Notes: generated by a model not told the origin, from the sequence alone. Numbered from the stretch's first letter, positions 8,059-16,332 are shown. The stretch: DNA of 64,000 nucleotides from Chryseobacterium wanjuense (GCF_900111495.1 NZ_FOIU01000002.1:620001-684000); one strand, 5' to 3'. A program made the numbers and translations.

Positions 8059-8385
8059 TTATTTTAAATAAATTTCCCTTATTTTCTTTGCTTTATCTAT
8101 TTCTTTTTGAGGCACTTTCTGATCCTTTTTTACAAATCCATGAGTAGCGATTACTAAGGTATTTTTATGATCTCTTTTGTCCCAAAAAGCTAATAATCTA
8201 TATTGATTTCCTAAATATTTGGATCTGAACTCCCAAATTTCATCACTTATTTTTTTAAATAATTTTGGGTCATTGGTCTGCTCCGCCAAATCAATATTAT
8301 AAATTATTTTACGTGCCGATTTATTATCTAATTTTGAAATAAACCTTTCAGCTTCTTCCAAAAATATAGTATCGAAATATTTCAC
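8059..8385 (-). CDS. HigB/RelE-superfamily toxin (Gp49-like)
   Basis: This 108-residue basic protein has the RelE/HigB fold pattern: a FLEEAERFISKLDNKSARKI helix pair, the beta-strand core IWEFRSKYLGNQYRLLAFWD, and a LVIATHGFVKKDQKVPQKEI tail. FRSKY...YRLL and THGFVKK are typical of phage-derived Gp49/HigB mRNA interferases, which cleave mRNA on the ribosome. The start is a GTG (complement 8383-8385) directly followed by AAATATTTC. It is transcribed ahead of the antitoxin. Confidence 0.85.
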   Translation of the reverse strand: MKYFDTIFLEEAERFISKLDNKSARKIIYNIDLAEQTNDPKLFKKISDEIWEFRSKYLGNQYRLLAFWDKRDHKNTLVIATHGFVKKDQKVPQKEIDKAKKIREIYLK

Positions 8386-8399
8386 ATTTGTTGTTTGTT

Positions 8400-8407
8400 C
8401 AAATATA
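8400..8407 (-). promoter_or_regulatory. -7 promoter element (TATATTTG) of the toxin-antitoxin operon
   Basis: Perfect TAnnTTTG on the minus strand, 14 nt upstream of the GTG start. It predicts a leader of roughly ten nucleotides. Confidence 0.55.
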
Positions 8408-8411
8408 AAAA

Positions 8412-8468
8412 AAAGTTTCCATAAATGGAAACTTTCAAATAAAATAAAAACCGCTAAAAAATTAGCGG
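8412..8468 (-). terminator. Two tandem terminators after the tail-specific protease gene
   Basis: Hairpin A: CCGCTAA/TTAGCGG (8451-8468) flanked by AAAA/TTTT. Hairpin B: AAAGTTTCC/GGAAACTTT (8412-8435) with a 6-nt loop and an A-run at 8407-8414 that gives the minus-strand T-run. Both insulate the toxin-antitoxin genes from the protease transcript. Confidence 0.8.
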
Positions 8469-8477
8469 TTTTATATA

Positions 8478-10607
8478 TTAAGATTTTACACTCATGTCTG
8501 CAATAATATTCATTGCTTCCTGAAGGTAAGTATCTTTTCTAAGGTTTTTGATCCACATTTCAGATTTTTTCTTGAATGCTTCATCTTTTTTCTCCCTTTC
8601 GATTTCTGAAGGATACATCATGAATTTTAAGCCGTTATCAAATTTTGTCAATACTTTGAATTTCTCGATCTGAGCTTTTCTCTGCTTCATCAATTCATTA
8701 AACTTATTGATATTAAGCGTAATGGTTTCTTCCTTATCCAGCTTTTCTCTCCACTGAGCAGACTCCAATAACAGCTGGTAATTGTTGTTTTTAGCCATTC
8801 TGCCTGTACTCTTAGCTTCTAAAGCTTTGATATCAAAATAATTCAGTTTCTGGAAGTTTGTAGCAGGAATTTTATCCCAAGCTAAAGCAAACTCATCATA
8901 TCTTTCTCCGATTTCAGCATAGGTGAAGAAATCTTTCATCTGAATATCTGAAACAATACCTTTTCTCTGAGTAGATTCTCCGGTGATTCTATAGAATTTC
9001 TGGATGGTAAGCTTTAAAGATCCGAAATCATCTTCTGTATTTAAGAATCTGTTTAGATCCACAAAAGTCTGAACTGTTCCTTTACCAAAAGACTGAGGCG
9101 ACCCAATGACCATCGCTCTGCCGTAATCCTGCATTACTCCTGCCAAAATTTCAGAAGCAGAAGCAGAAAGTTCGTTTTGCATAATTACAAGTGGCCCTGT
9201 CCAGATCGGAACATCGTTTTTATTTTTTAAGGTCTGAATTTTTCCGTTTCCATCTTTTACCTGAACATAAGGTCCTGCATTCATGAAAAGTCCCATGATG
9301 TCACCAACTTCCGTTAATGATCCACCTCCATTATTTCTTAAATCCAACACAATTCCTTCGATGTTTTGTTCTTTCAGTTTAAGAACTTCATTTTTGATAT
9401 CATCTGAAGCATTTCTTCCGTTAGGGTTCTCAAAATCAGCATTGAAGCTTGGTAAATTGATGAAACCGTATTTTTTACCGTTCGGAGAATTTACCACAAT
9501 ACTTCTTGCAAAAGTATCTTCAATAGCTACTTCTTCACGAATCATGGTAACGTCTTTGATGGTTCCGTCTTTTTTCTGAACCGTTAAAGTAACTGGTGTT
9601 CCCTTTTCCCCTCTGATCAAACGTACGGCTTCGTCAGAAAGCATTCCTACAACGTTTACGGCATCTTCTTTCGGCTTAGATTTTACTTTTAAAATTTTAT
9701 CCCCTTCAGAAAGCTGCTTGGATTTCCATGCCGGTGCACCGATCGTTAAGGCTCCCAAATACAGGTTCCCTTTTTTCTCCTGAATAATGGCTCCGATTCC
9801 GATAACTTTTCCTGTAAAATTAGTATCAAAATCTTCTTTATCTTTTGGAGAATAATAGTTGGTATGCGGGTCGAAAACTTCAGTATAAGCATTCATATAG
9901 ACTGTAAACCAATCCATCTTCTTTCTCTTTTTAAACCTCGTAAATGTCTCTTTTACAAGATCTTTCACCTCATTGGTTGCTTTTTTAATCTTCGCTTCCT
10001 GGTTTAAAGGCTGATATTTAATGGTATCTTTTAAATTGTATTTCTGAACAGAATCTTTCTTCTCTTTCTGAGCTTCTTCCTTGCTGTTCATCGATTCAAT
10101 TTCCTGAAGAATATTGTATTTGATGAATTTTTTCCACTCGTTGTACTGTTCCTGTTTGTTTACAGGTACTTTTTTCAGCTTCGGCTCAAGCGTTAATGCC
10201 TCATCTTCTTCAAGATTAATCGGCTTGCTGAAGATATCCTGAGTCATCTTATCAATTTCGTCCACTCTTTGATACAATCTGTCGATCGTCAGTTTATAAA
10301 AGGTAAGGTCTCCTACGTTGATATAATCATCAAGCTTATTTTCATGCTTGCTGAACTCATCCATATCCGACTGTAAAAAGTATCTTTTTGCCGGGTCTAC
10401 CAACTCAAAATAATGCTTGTAAACGTCCTTAGAATAAGCATCATTGATTGGCTTTGGGCTATAATGCAAATAAGAAAGTGTATTCTTTACGCTCACCATT
10501 ATCGTCTGCATCTTTTCGTCATCATTCTGTGGCGAGTTGAAACAAAACATTAGACTTGTTAATGGAATTAGGAGTAAAAATTTATTTAGTTTAAAATTTT
10601 TCCACAT
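8478..10607 (-). CDS. prc: Carboxy-terminal (tail-specific) processing protease
   Basis: This 709-residue protein has the long Prc/Tsp layout: an N-terminal membrane or lipoprotein-like signal (residues 1-24, LTSLMFC), a helical N-terminal domain, and a PDZ domain with GKVIGIGAIIQEKKGNLYLG and GAPAWKSKQLSEGDKILKV. An S41 protease domain carries the Ser/Lys dyad in NELSASASEILAG and SFGKGTVQTF, followed by the DUF3340-type helical tail. It should degrade or trim periplasmic substrates, for example peptidoglycan hydrolases. It is monocistronic. Confidence 0.93.
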   Translation of the reverse strand: MWKNFKLNKFLLLIPLTSLMFCFNSPQNDDEKMQTIMVSVKNTLSYLHYSPKPINDAYSKDVYKHYFELVDPAKRYFLQSDMDEFSKHENKLDDYINVGDLTFYKLTIDRLYQRVDEIDKMTQDIFSKPINLEEDEALTLEPKLKKVPVNKQEQYNEWKKFIKYNILQEIESMNSKEEAQKEKKDSVQKYNLKDTIKYQPLNQEAKIKKATNEVKDLVKETFTRFKKRKKMDWFTVYMNAYTEVFDPHTNYYSPKDKEDFDTNFTGKVIGIGAIIQEKKGNLYLGALTIGAPAWKSKQLSEGDKILKVKSKPKEDAVNVVGMLSDEAVRLIRGEKGTPVTLTVQKKDGTIKDVTMIREEVAIEDTFARSIVVNSPNGKKYGFINLPSFNADFENPNGRNASDDIKNEVLKLKEQNIEGIVLDLRNNGGGSLTEVGDIMGLFMNAGPYVQVKDGNGKIQTLKNKNDVPIWTGPLVIMQNELSASASEILAGVMQDYGRAMVIGSPQSFGKGTVQTFVDLNRFLNTEDDFGSLKLTIQKFYRITGESTQRKGIVSDIQMKDFFTYAEIGERYDEFALAWDKIPATNFQKLNYFDIKALEAKSTGRMAKNNNYQLLLESAQWREKLDKEETITLNINKFNELMKQRKAQIEKFKVLTKFDNGLKFMMYPSEIEREKKDEAFKKKSEMWIKNLRKDTYLQEAMNIIADMSVKS

Positions 10608-11134
10608 AAATCTGTCATGTATTTTTATTAATTTTCTAAAAAGTATTTCAATAAGTAGTAATTTTTAAATTACTGTTACAAAATATCAAATTTAATACCT
10701 TCTTTACAAATATCTATTATTTTTAGATTTTTTGTTAAAAAAGATTTACGTCATCTATTGATCTCTATTTTACTCAGCAAAGCATCATATACACAATGAA
10801 TTAAAAATCCCCCTTTTCTAAAAGTAGATTGTTTTTACTTCTATTACTATTTTTTTATTCTTTTTTATCGTTCAGATTCCTCAATTTTTCGATGTATTTG
10901 TTGTATTTCTTACTCTTGAACAACAATATCTTCTCCCTTTTGTCAAAAAAAAATCCCTCAATACTTTTTGACACATTTGTGTCAGGTACAGCCTTCATTT
11001 CTTTGCCAACTTTGCAATAGAAAATTAAACAACAGCAATTGACAACAGCTTAGTATCAAATTAATTACAATAAAAAAGCTAAAGTAAAAAGTTCCTGTTG
11101 TCAAAAATAAAAATACGTTTCACAGAAAAATTAA
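10608..11134. other. Intergenic gap of 527 bp, T-rich, with an operator-like palindrome
   Basis: The gap separates the divergent protease gene from the 2TM-cupin operon. It is very T-rich. A 63-codon frame at 10829-11020 is low-complexity F/L and not convincing. The only distinct signals are the palindrome at 10969-10984 and an imperfect CAACTTTG (11007-11014). Confidence 0.6.
10969..10984. promoter_or_regulatory. Operator-like palindrome TGACACATTTGTGTCA
   Basis: A 7-bp perfect inverted repeat with a 2-nt spacer lies 150 bp upstream of the 2TM-cupin-CMD operon and just upstream of a near-consensus -7 element (CAACTTTG). This suggests a dimeric regulator site. No regulator gene is adjacent. 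Confidence 0.45.
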
Positions 11135-11368
11135 ATGATCATGACACACCAAAGAAAACTGAGCTCAACATCAGCTCATATGAATGCAAAAAAAGGTTTT
11201 AGAATACACTTTTTAGTTTTTTTACTTACCACACCGCTTATCTGGTTGGTATGGTATCTAACCGACAGAACTTATATATGGCCACTTTGGTCTACGCTAG
11301 CATGGGTGGTCGGAATTCTTTTCCACTTCCTTGGAGTCTATTTTTTTAAAAATTTTAAAAATAAATAA
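11135..11368 (+). CDS. 2TM domain-containing small membrane protein
   Basis: This 77-residue protein has two hydrophobic segments (about 25-43 and 50-68) separated by TDRTYIWPLWSTLAWVVGIL, matching the 2TM pattern seen five times in this window. It is followed 2 nt later by the cupin gene. A second in-frame ATG lies at 11141. Its placement as first gene of a metabolic operon, rather than beside a kinase, is unusual for this domain here. Confidence 0.8.
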   Translation: MIMTHQRKLSSTSAHMNAKKGFRIHFLVFLLTTPLIWLVWYLTDRTYIWPLWSTLAWVVGILFHFLGVYFFKNFKNK

Positions 11369-11370
11369 TA

Positions 11371-11949
11371 ATGGAAACCCCAACAAAAACATTCAGACGT
11401 ATTGTGACAGGTCACGATCCGGAAGGGAAAGCAACAATCATTTGCGATGCACCACCCGTAAATACACACCTTGTAGGAGGAAAAGGAGGAGCCACATTTT
11501 TTGAAGTATGGCATACGGTAGAAACTCCGGTTTTAATACACCCTCAACCCGATGAAACAGACGAAAACGGTTTGATATTACCTCCTCCAAAAAACGGAAC
11601 CAGAATAAGGGTTATCGATTTTCCGCCGGAAGGAGACGAGATCAGAAACCTTACAGAAAAAGAAGCCGCCGAAAAATTCAGATCAATGGGAGACGAAAAT
11701 GCTTCCACTTCATCGCAAGGCGCTCCCCATCCATTGATGCATCGCACCGAAACGCTTGATTACGGGATTGTTTTGGAAGGAGAAATCACCATGATTCTGG
11801 ATAAAGGAGAGACAACAATTAAGGCAGGAGATATTGTCATTCAGGTAGGGACGAACCATGCATGGTCAAACAGATCTGGAAAGAATTGCCGAATGGCTTT
11901 TGTATTAATCGACGGACAGTTTACCAACAATTTTAATCTTAAAAACTAA
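11371..11949 (+). CDS. Cupin domain-containing protein
   Basis: This 192-residue cytoplasmic protein has a C-terminal cupin barrel: a LDYGIVLEGEITMILDKGE strand set, GDIVIQVGTNHAWSNRSG with the conserved His, and AFVLIDG. The first metal-binding motif is degenerate (PLMHRTETLDYGIVLEGE). The N-terminal half (RRIVTGHDPEGKATII, FFEVWHTVETP) resembles ring-cleavage or epimerase-like cupins that bind aromatic or sugar acids. It is co-transcribed with the flanking 2TM and CMD-fold genes (gaps of 2 and 4 nt). Its substrate is unknown. Confidence 0.85.
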   Translation: METPTKTFRRIVTGHDPEGKATIICDAPPVNTHLVGGKGGATFFEVWHTVETPVLIHPQPDETDENGLILPPPKNGTRIRVIDFPPEGDEIRNLTEKEAAEKFRSMGDENASTSSQGAPHPLMHRTETLDYGIVLEGEITMILDKGETTIKAGDIVIQVGTNHAWSNRSGKNCRMAFVLIDGQFTNNFNLKN

Positions 11950-11953
11950 TATC

Positions 11954-12523
11954 ATGCGTCTACAACCACTACCTCCGGAAAATCTTACTTCAGAATTACG
12001 TTTTGTACACGACGAAATCTCGAATCTCATTACAAAAAGCCAGGGACAGGCATCCATGATTAATGATGAAGGTGCTTTATTAGGTCCTTTTCCAGCTATG
12101 CTTCATTTTCCAAAATTCGGAATTCCGGCTTTGAGTTTTATCAGAACGCTGGATACCTATGCAACACTGGATAAAAAAGTGCGTGAAGTTGCCATTTTAA
12201 CAGTCGGAAGTACATTCGGAGCCCGTTTTGAACTGTACGTTCATGAAATTATGGCGGAAGCTTTTGGTTTTTCTAAAAGTATTGTTGCTTCACTTTCGGC
12301 AGGAATTCGTCCGGAAGGATTGAATGAACAGGAGGCCATTACTTATGATATTGCTTACACATTAACCCACGGAAAAATTGTTTCCAATTCAACATACAGA
12401 CACGCCGTGGATGTATTAGGAAAGGAAGCCGTTGGAGAGCTTTTTTTCTTAATCGGGAGCTATAGCCTTATTGCCATGATTTTAAATGGATTTGATATTC
12501 CCGCTCCGGAAAATAATGAGTGA
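11954..12523 (+). CDS. Carboxymuconolactone decarboxylase-fold protein
   Basis: This 189-residue all-helical protein has the CMD/AhpD core (TLDKKVREVAILTVGSTFGA, FELYVHEIMAEAFGFSKSIV, LNEQEAITYDIAYTLTHGK). The CxxC pair of AhpD peroxidases is absent; the motif position holds ELYVHE, as in CMD-type decarboxylases/hydrolases. It is the last gene of the 2TM-cupin-CMD operon. The pairing with a cupin suggests chemistry on a small aromatic or lactone-like compound, which is inference. Confidence 0.85.
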   Translation: MRLQPLPPENLTSELRFVHDEISNLITKSQGQASMINDEGALLGPFPAMLHFPKFGIPALSFIRTLDTYATLDKKVREVAILTVGSTFGARFELYVHEIMAEAFGFSKSIVASLSAGIRPEGLNEQEAITYDIAYTLTHGKIVSNSTYRHAVDVLGKEAVGELFFLIGSYSLIAMILNGFDIPAPENNE

Positions 12524-12529
12524 TTTTTC

Positions 12530-12548
12530 GTCACACGTTTTTAGTGTA
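12530..12548. promoter_or_regulatory. Operator-like element, copy 1 (GTCACACGTTTTTAGTGTA)
   Basis: It aligns with 13550-13568 at 16 of 19 positions and is preceded by a shared GTGATT at 12520-12525. It lies 110 bp upstream of the alpha/beta hydrolase gene. The arms CAC/GTG are inverted around CGTTTTTA. Confidence 0.55.
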
Positions 12549-12658
12549 ATGCAAAATCCATCGATATTAATCTTACTCAGGATGAACTCCTTTTCATCAA
12601 CAGATGAATTAGAAATATTCTCTTAAAAATCAACACAATAACAATTTAACATAGAAAA

Positions 12659-13474
12659 ATGAAAACAATGTTTTTGACGCTGTTACTAGCAGCGTTCACA
12701 CTCCTTACGTCTTCATCTTGCTCGACAGATGATGATAACACTACCACTGTACCGCCGCAAACATACGTATTGGTACACGGTGCATGGCAAGCTCCTTACG
12801 TTTGGAATACGGTAAGAGCTAACCTTGAAAAACAAGGTCAGAAAGTAATTGTCGTAGAACTTCCGGGACACGGAGCAGACAACACCCCTACTCATACTTT
12901 AACTTTAGATGTTTATCGTGATAAAGTGATAGAAGCAATGAATAAAGCAGAAGGAAAAGTAATTCTCGTAGGACACAGCATGGCTGGAATGGTCATTTCC
13001 AATGTGGCAGAAAAAGTTCCTTCAAAAATCCAAAAATTGGTATACATCGGTGCTTTTCTTCCGGAATCCGGGCAGTCTTTAGGGGATTTAGCTCTGTTAG
13101 ATCCGGGTTCTCAACTGGGAGGTTCGCTCGTACAGTCTGCAGATCATCTGACATTTGATGTAAAAAGTGAAAACCTAACCCATCTTTTCATCGGTGACGG
13201 TTCGCAAGCCGCAAAAGATCTTGTCGTGAGCAACTACCGTCCGGAACCGGCTATTCCTCTTGATGATAAAGTTACATTAACCAGCCAGAACTTCGGAAGC
13301 GTACAAAAAGTATATATCAAAACGCTTCAGGATATTGTGATTTCCCCGGCTTTTCAGGATCAGATGATCAGCAAGGCAGGAATTTCAAAAGTGTATGAAG
13401 TGAATACAAGCCACTCTCCGTTTTTGTCTAAACCAAACGACGTTTCAGATTTACTGATCAAAATCGGGAAATAA
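12659..13474 (+). CDS. Alpha/beta hydrolase lipoprotein (esterase-like)
   Basis: This 271-residue protein has a lipoprotein signal (lipobox near LTSSSC, Cys21) and an aspartate-rich tether. The fold is that of plant-methylesterase-like alpha/beta hydrolases: VLVHGAWQAPYVWNTV, VELPGHGADNTP, nucleophile elbow VGHSMAGMV, and the catalytic His in VNTSHSPFLSKP. It should hydrolyse small esters at the cell envelope; the substrate is unknown. It is monocistronic, with an operator-like element upstream and a terminator-like hairpin downstream. Confidence 0.88.
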   Translation: MKTMFLTLLLAAFTLLTSSSCSTDDDNTTTVPPQTYVLVHGAWQAPYVWNTVRANLEKQGQKVIVVELPGHGADNTPTHTLTLDVYRDKVIEAMNKAEGKVILVGHSMAGMVISNVAEKVPSKIQKLVYIGAFLPESGQSLGDLALLDPGSQLGGSLVQSADHLTFDVKSENLTHLFIGDGSQAAKDLVVSNYRPEPAIPLDDKVTLTSQNFGSVQKVYIKTLQDIVISPAFQDQMISKAGISKVYEVNTSHSPFLSKPNDVSDLLIKIGK

Positions 13475-13489
13475 TCTGACTTAAACATA

Positions 13490-13528
13490 AGAAATGACCA
13501 ATCGGTTGATAGGTTGGTTGTTTCTTTT
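13490..13528 (+). terminator. Probable terminator of the alpha/beta hydrolase gene
   Basis: An imperfect hairpin (AAGAAA...ACCAA pairing with TTGGT...TTTCTT) followed by TTTTT, 16 nt after the stop codon. Confidence 0.55.
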
Positions 13529-13549
13529 TAAACATTGTTTGTGATTCTA

Positions 13550-13568
13550 GTCACTCGTTTTTAGTGAC
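13550..13568. promoter_or_regulatory. Operator-like element, copy 2 (GTCACTCGTTTTTAGTGAC)
   Basis: A perfect 6-bp inverted repeat (GTCACT/AGTGAC) with a 7-nt spacer, preceded by GTGATT at 13541-13546 as in copy 1. It ends 31 nt upstream of the -7 element at 13600-13607. This places it just upstream of the -33 region, an activator-like position. Confidence 0.6.
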
Positions 13569-13599
13569 TCCCGACCTTTCTTGGGATTTCATACAGTGA

Positions 13600-13607
13600 T
13601 AAATTTG
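13600..13607 (+). promoter_or_regulatory. -7 promoter element (TAAATTTG) of the ABM/DJ-1 operon
   Basis: Perfect TAnnTTTG, about 85 nt upstream of the ABM gene. A TTG at 13581-13583 is a possible -33 element with somewhat short spacing. Confidence 0.55.
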
Positions 13608-13692
13608 TATTAGAAATTTGAATATCAATAAGGTATCTAAAACAGTCAGATATCATTTACATTAATTTTTTCAACTATTTAAACTTCATATT

Positions 13693-14439
13693 ATGACTAA
13701 AACAAATCGAACATTAGGATATGTTTTGCACCATCTGATCGTCGCGTTTTCAGCATTTCTTCTCTTCTCCGGAATGTCGATAAAAGCACAGGAAATCACA
13801 GTAAAACTGACACGGTTTGAAGTAAAAGCAGACTACCAGAATCAATTGAAAGAGACATTAAGCCTGTATGTAAAAAACGCCATTTCCAAAGACGGAAACA
13901 TCATGGCTGAAGCGTATTACGAAAGAGAAAAACCTTCTGTTTTATGGCTTATCGAACGCTGGAAAAATGTAAGCGAACTGGAAAATTTCAATATGGGTCC
14001 GCAAGCGAAAAAAATCAATTCTTTAGCGAAAAAAGCATTAACAGAGCCTCTTAAAACAATTCAGGTAAAAGACCTGGAGCCGCTTTCAAAAGAAGAATGG
14101 CGCAGAACCTCAAAAAAAGAGGATAATCAACTCACAATCATGCTGTTTGTAGACGCAAAAGCGGGCACGGAACAAACATTTAAAGATGTTTATCATGCTG
14201 CAATGCCGCAGTTCAGAAGCGAGCCGGGAGTCGTGACTTATCAGCTTTCTCAATTTGAAAATGACCCGACACAATTTGTAACGTATGAAAAATTCAGGGG
14301 AGATGATGCCTTTCAATATCATTTGAAATTCCCTCCTATCCAGCCTGTTATTGATTTTCTGAATTCAAGTATTAAAAAACAGCCTTTTCAGACGGGTATT
14401 CATAATCTGATTGAATTTGCACCTCTTATCCGTGAATAA
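13693..14439 (+). CDS. Secreted protein with two antibiotic biosynthesis monooxygenase (ABM) domains
   Basis: This 248-residue protein has an N-terminal signal (to about residue 32, SIKAQE). Two ferredoxin-like ABM repeats follow: residues 35-110 (TVKLTRFEVKADYQNQL, YYEREKPSVLWLIERW) and 150-245 (TIMLFVDAKAGTEQTFKDVY, EPGVVTYQLSQFENDPTQFV). ABM proteins include quinol monooxygenases and heme-degrading enzymes; neither role is proven here. It is co-transcribed with the DJ-1-like gene 42 nt downstream. A signal peptide on an ABM protein is uncommon and points to envelope detoxification. Confidence 0.8.
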   Translation: MTKTNRTLGYVLHHLIVAFSAFLLFSGMSIKAQEITVKLTRFEVKADYQNQLKETLSLYVKNAISKDGNIMAEAYYEREKPSVLWLIERWKNVSELENFNMGPQAKKINSLAKKALTEPLKTIQVKDLEPLSKEEWRRTSKKEDNQLTIMLFVDAKAGTEQTFKDVYHAAMPQFRSEPGVVTYQLSQFENDPTQFVTYEKFRGDDAFQYHLKFPPIQPVIDFLNSSIKKQPFQTGIHNLIEFAPLIRE

Positions 14440-14481
14440 AAAACATTTAATTAAAATAATTAATCCTTAAACCTAAAAAAA

Positions 14482-15276
14482 ATGAAAACTATTTACAAAA
14501 CAATCGTAGCAGCTATCATTGGTATATTTGCTATCAACAATCTAAACGCACAAAAGACCAGCCATGAGCTTGAAGTAGTAAACCAATTAGCTTCACAGCC
14601 AGCTGTTGTCAACATGCCTGTTTCCCAATTATTAAACGCTCCCGGAAACGAAGCTTTGAGAGACTTTTTCTTCAAACCTGTAAAAGATAAGACCGTTCTT
14701 AAAGGCAAAAAAATCGCTGTAATCGCTGCCGATGGCTTTGAAGAAATCGAATTATTAGGCCCGGTTTGGTATTTCAAACAATTAGGCGCTCAGGTGGATA
14801 TTGTAGCTCCGAAATTCAATCCTGCTCCTGCAAGATACGGGCTTGTTTACCCTGAAATGTCTAAAACACACATTATGGCCATTCAGTATTTGCAGCCTGT
14901 AGGATGGATTAAATTTGATAAAACTGCCGATCAGATCAACGTAAATGATTATCATGCCGTATTTATCCCCGGTGGAGCATGGAATCCGGATAACCTTCGT
15001 TATGACAAAGATGTAATTAAATTCCTTCAGGATTTCAACAAATCAGGAAAACTGATCGCTGCAATTTGTCACGCTCCGGTTGTATTGGCTTCTGCTGATA
15101 TTTTAAAAGGAAGAAAACTTACCGGATACTGGAATATACAGGTTGACTTGAAAAATGCAGGAGCAACGGTAGTGGACGAACCTGTAGTGACAGACGGAAA
15201 TATCGTTACAAGCCGTCACCCAATCGACGTTGCAGACTTCTCAAGAGCTGTAGAAAGCTGGTTGGTAAAACATTAA
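14482..15276 (+). CDS. Secreted DJ-1/PfpI family protein
   Basis: This 264-residue protein has a signal peptide (ending LNAQ). A DJ-1/PfpI domain spans about residues 75-262: KIAVIAADGFEEIELLGPVW, the nucleophile elbow AAICHAPVVLASADILKGR with the reactive Cys, and GNIVTSRHPIDVADF. Family members act as glyoxalases, proteases or chaperones against carbonyl stress. Having a signal peptide is less usual. It sits with an ABM protein and under the operator at 13550-13568, which supports a stress or detoxification role. Confidence 0.88.
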   Translation: MKTIYKTIVAAIIGIFAINNLNAQKTSHELEVVNQLASQPAVVNMPVSQLLNAPGNEALRDFFFKPVKDKTVLKGKKIAVIAADGFEEIELLGPVWYFKQLGAQVDIVAPKFNPAPARYGLVYPEMSKTHIMAIQYLQPVGWIKFDKTADQINVNDYHAVFIPGGAWNPDNLRYDKDVIKFLQDFNKSGKLIAAICHAPVVLASADILKGRKLTGYWNIQVDLKNAGATVVDEPVVTDGNIVTSRHPIDVADFSRAVESWLVKH

Positions 15277-15330
15277 TTGAATTAAAAAATATCACAAAAA
15301 GTAAGACCTTTCATGTGAAGTGTTTATTGA

Positions 15331-15366
15331 AGAGTAGTTGATTTTATGTGTAAAATCTTCTGCTCT
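15331..15366 (+). terminator. Terminator of the ABM/DJ-1 operon
   Basis: A long interrupted hairpin (AGAG..GATTTTA TGTG TAAAATC..CTCT) followed by TTTTTG, 55 nt after the stop codon. Confidence 0.7.
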
Positions 15367-15532
15367 TTTTGTTTTAAGTGTATTTGAGAACTTTAATTTT
15401 TAACAATCCATTATTTTGTTATAAAACTTTTAATTAAATTTGATACGTGTGAATTCTGTTTCCGCCCATCGCAGGATCAGTATCTAAAATAGAATAATTT
15501 GCACAAAATTTTCTCAAAAATTATACTTTTAT

Positions 15533-16303
15533 ATGGAAAGACCACTTATTCTGGTTACTAATGATGACGGAATTACAGCACCGGGTGTCAGAAATCTTGT
15601 CAATTTTATGAACGAAATCGGAGAAGTAGTTGTCGTAGCTCCCAATTCTCCACAAAGCGGTAAAGGTCACGCCATTACCATCAATTCTACCCTAAGCTAC
15701 GAAGAAGTACATCTTGAAGGCCCGCAAAGAGATTTTTCCTGCAGCGGAACACCTGTAGACTGTGTAAAAATGGCTCTCGACAAAATTTTGCCGAGAAGAC
15801 CAGATATTGTGGTTTCGGGGATCAATCACGGAGCCAATTCTTCGATCAATGTGATCTATTCCGGGACGATGTCTGCGGCTGTAGAAGGCGGCGTAGAAGG
15901 ACTTCCCTCGATAGGATTTTCACTGTTGGATTTCAGCTGGGAAGCAGATTTTACACAGGCGAAAGACTATATTCAGAATATTGTAAGAAGAACTTTAGAA
16001 AAGCCAATGCCGAAAGGAATTGTTTTAAATGTAAACATTCCCAAGCTTCCGAAAGAAGAAATAAAAGGCGTAAAAGTCTGCAAACAGGCTAATGCAAAAT
16101 GGGAAGAAAGCTTTGATGAAAGAGTAAATCCGCATGGCAAAAAATATTACTGGCTTACAGGATATTTCAATAATATGGATGATTCTGAAGATGCTGATGA
16201 AACGGCTTTGGCCAACGGATATATTTCAATTGTCCCCGTAAAGTTCGACCTTACAGCATATGAGTATATGAAGACTCTGGAAGAGGTAATGAATTTTGAT
16301 TAA
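15533..16303 (+). CDS. surE: 5'/3'-nucleotidase SurE
   Basis: This 256-residue protein is a full-length SurE. It has the metal site LVTNDDGITAPGV (residues 7-19, Asp pair), the APNSPQSGKGHAIT segment, CSGTPVDCVKMAL, and the second ligand region VVSGINHGANSSINVIYSGT. SurE is a divalent-metal-dependent phosphatase of nucleoside monophosphates involved in stationary-phase survival. It is monocistronic and followed by a clear terminator. Confidence 0.96.
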   Translation: MERPLILVTNDDGITAPGVRNLVNFMNEIGEVVVVAPNSPQSGKGHAITINSTLSYEEVHLEGPQRDFSCSGTPVDCVKMALDKILPRRPDIVVSGINHGANSSINVIYSGTMSAAVEGGVEGLPSIGFSLLDFSWEADFTQAKDYIQNIVRRTLEKPMPKGIVLNVNIPKLPKEEIKGVKVCKQANAKWEESFDERVNPHGKKYYWLTGYFNNMDDSEDADETALANGYISIVPVKFDLTAYEYMKTLEEVMNFD

Positions 16304-16311
16304 TTATATTG

Positions 16312-16332
16312 AGGCGTAATTATTTTACGCCT
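16312..16332 (+). terminator. surE terminator
   Basis: Stem AGGCGTAA/TTACGCCT with a 5-nt loop, followed by TATTTTTTTT, 8 nt after the surE stop. Confidence 0.88.

Noticed and set aside
10829-11020. 63-codon plus-strand frame in the gap before the cupin operon
   Set aside because: Composition is low-complexity Leu/Phe from T-rich DNA, and it overlaps the operator-like palindrome. No promoter fits.
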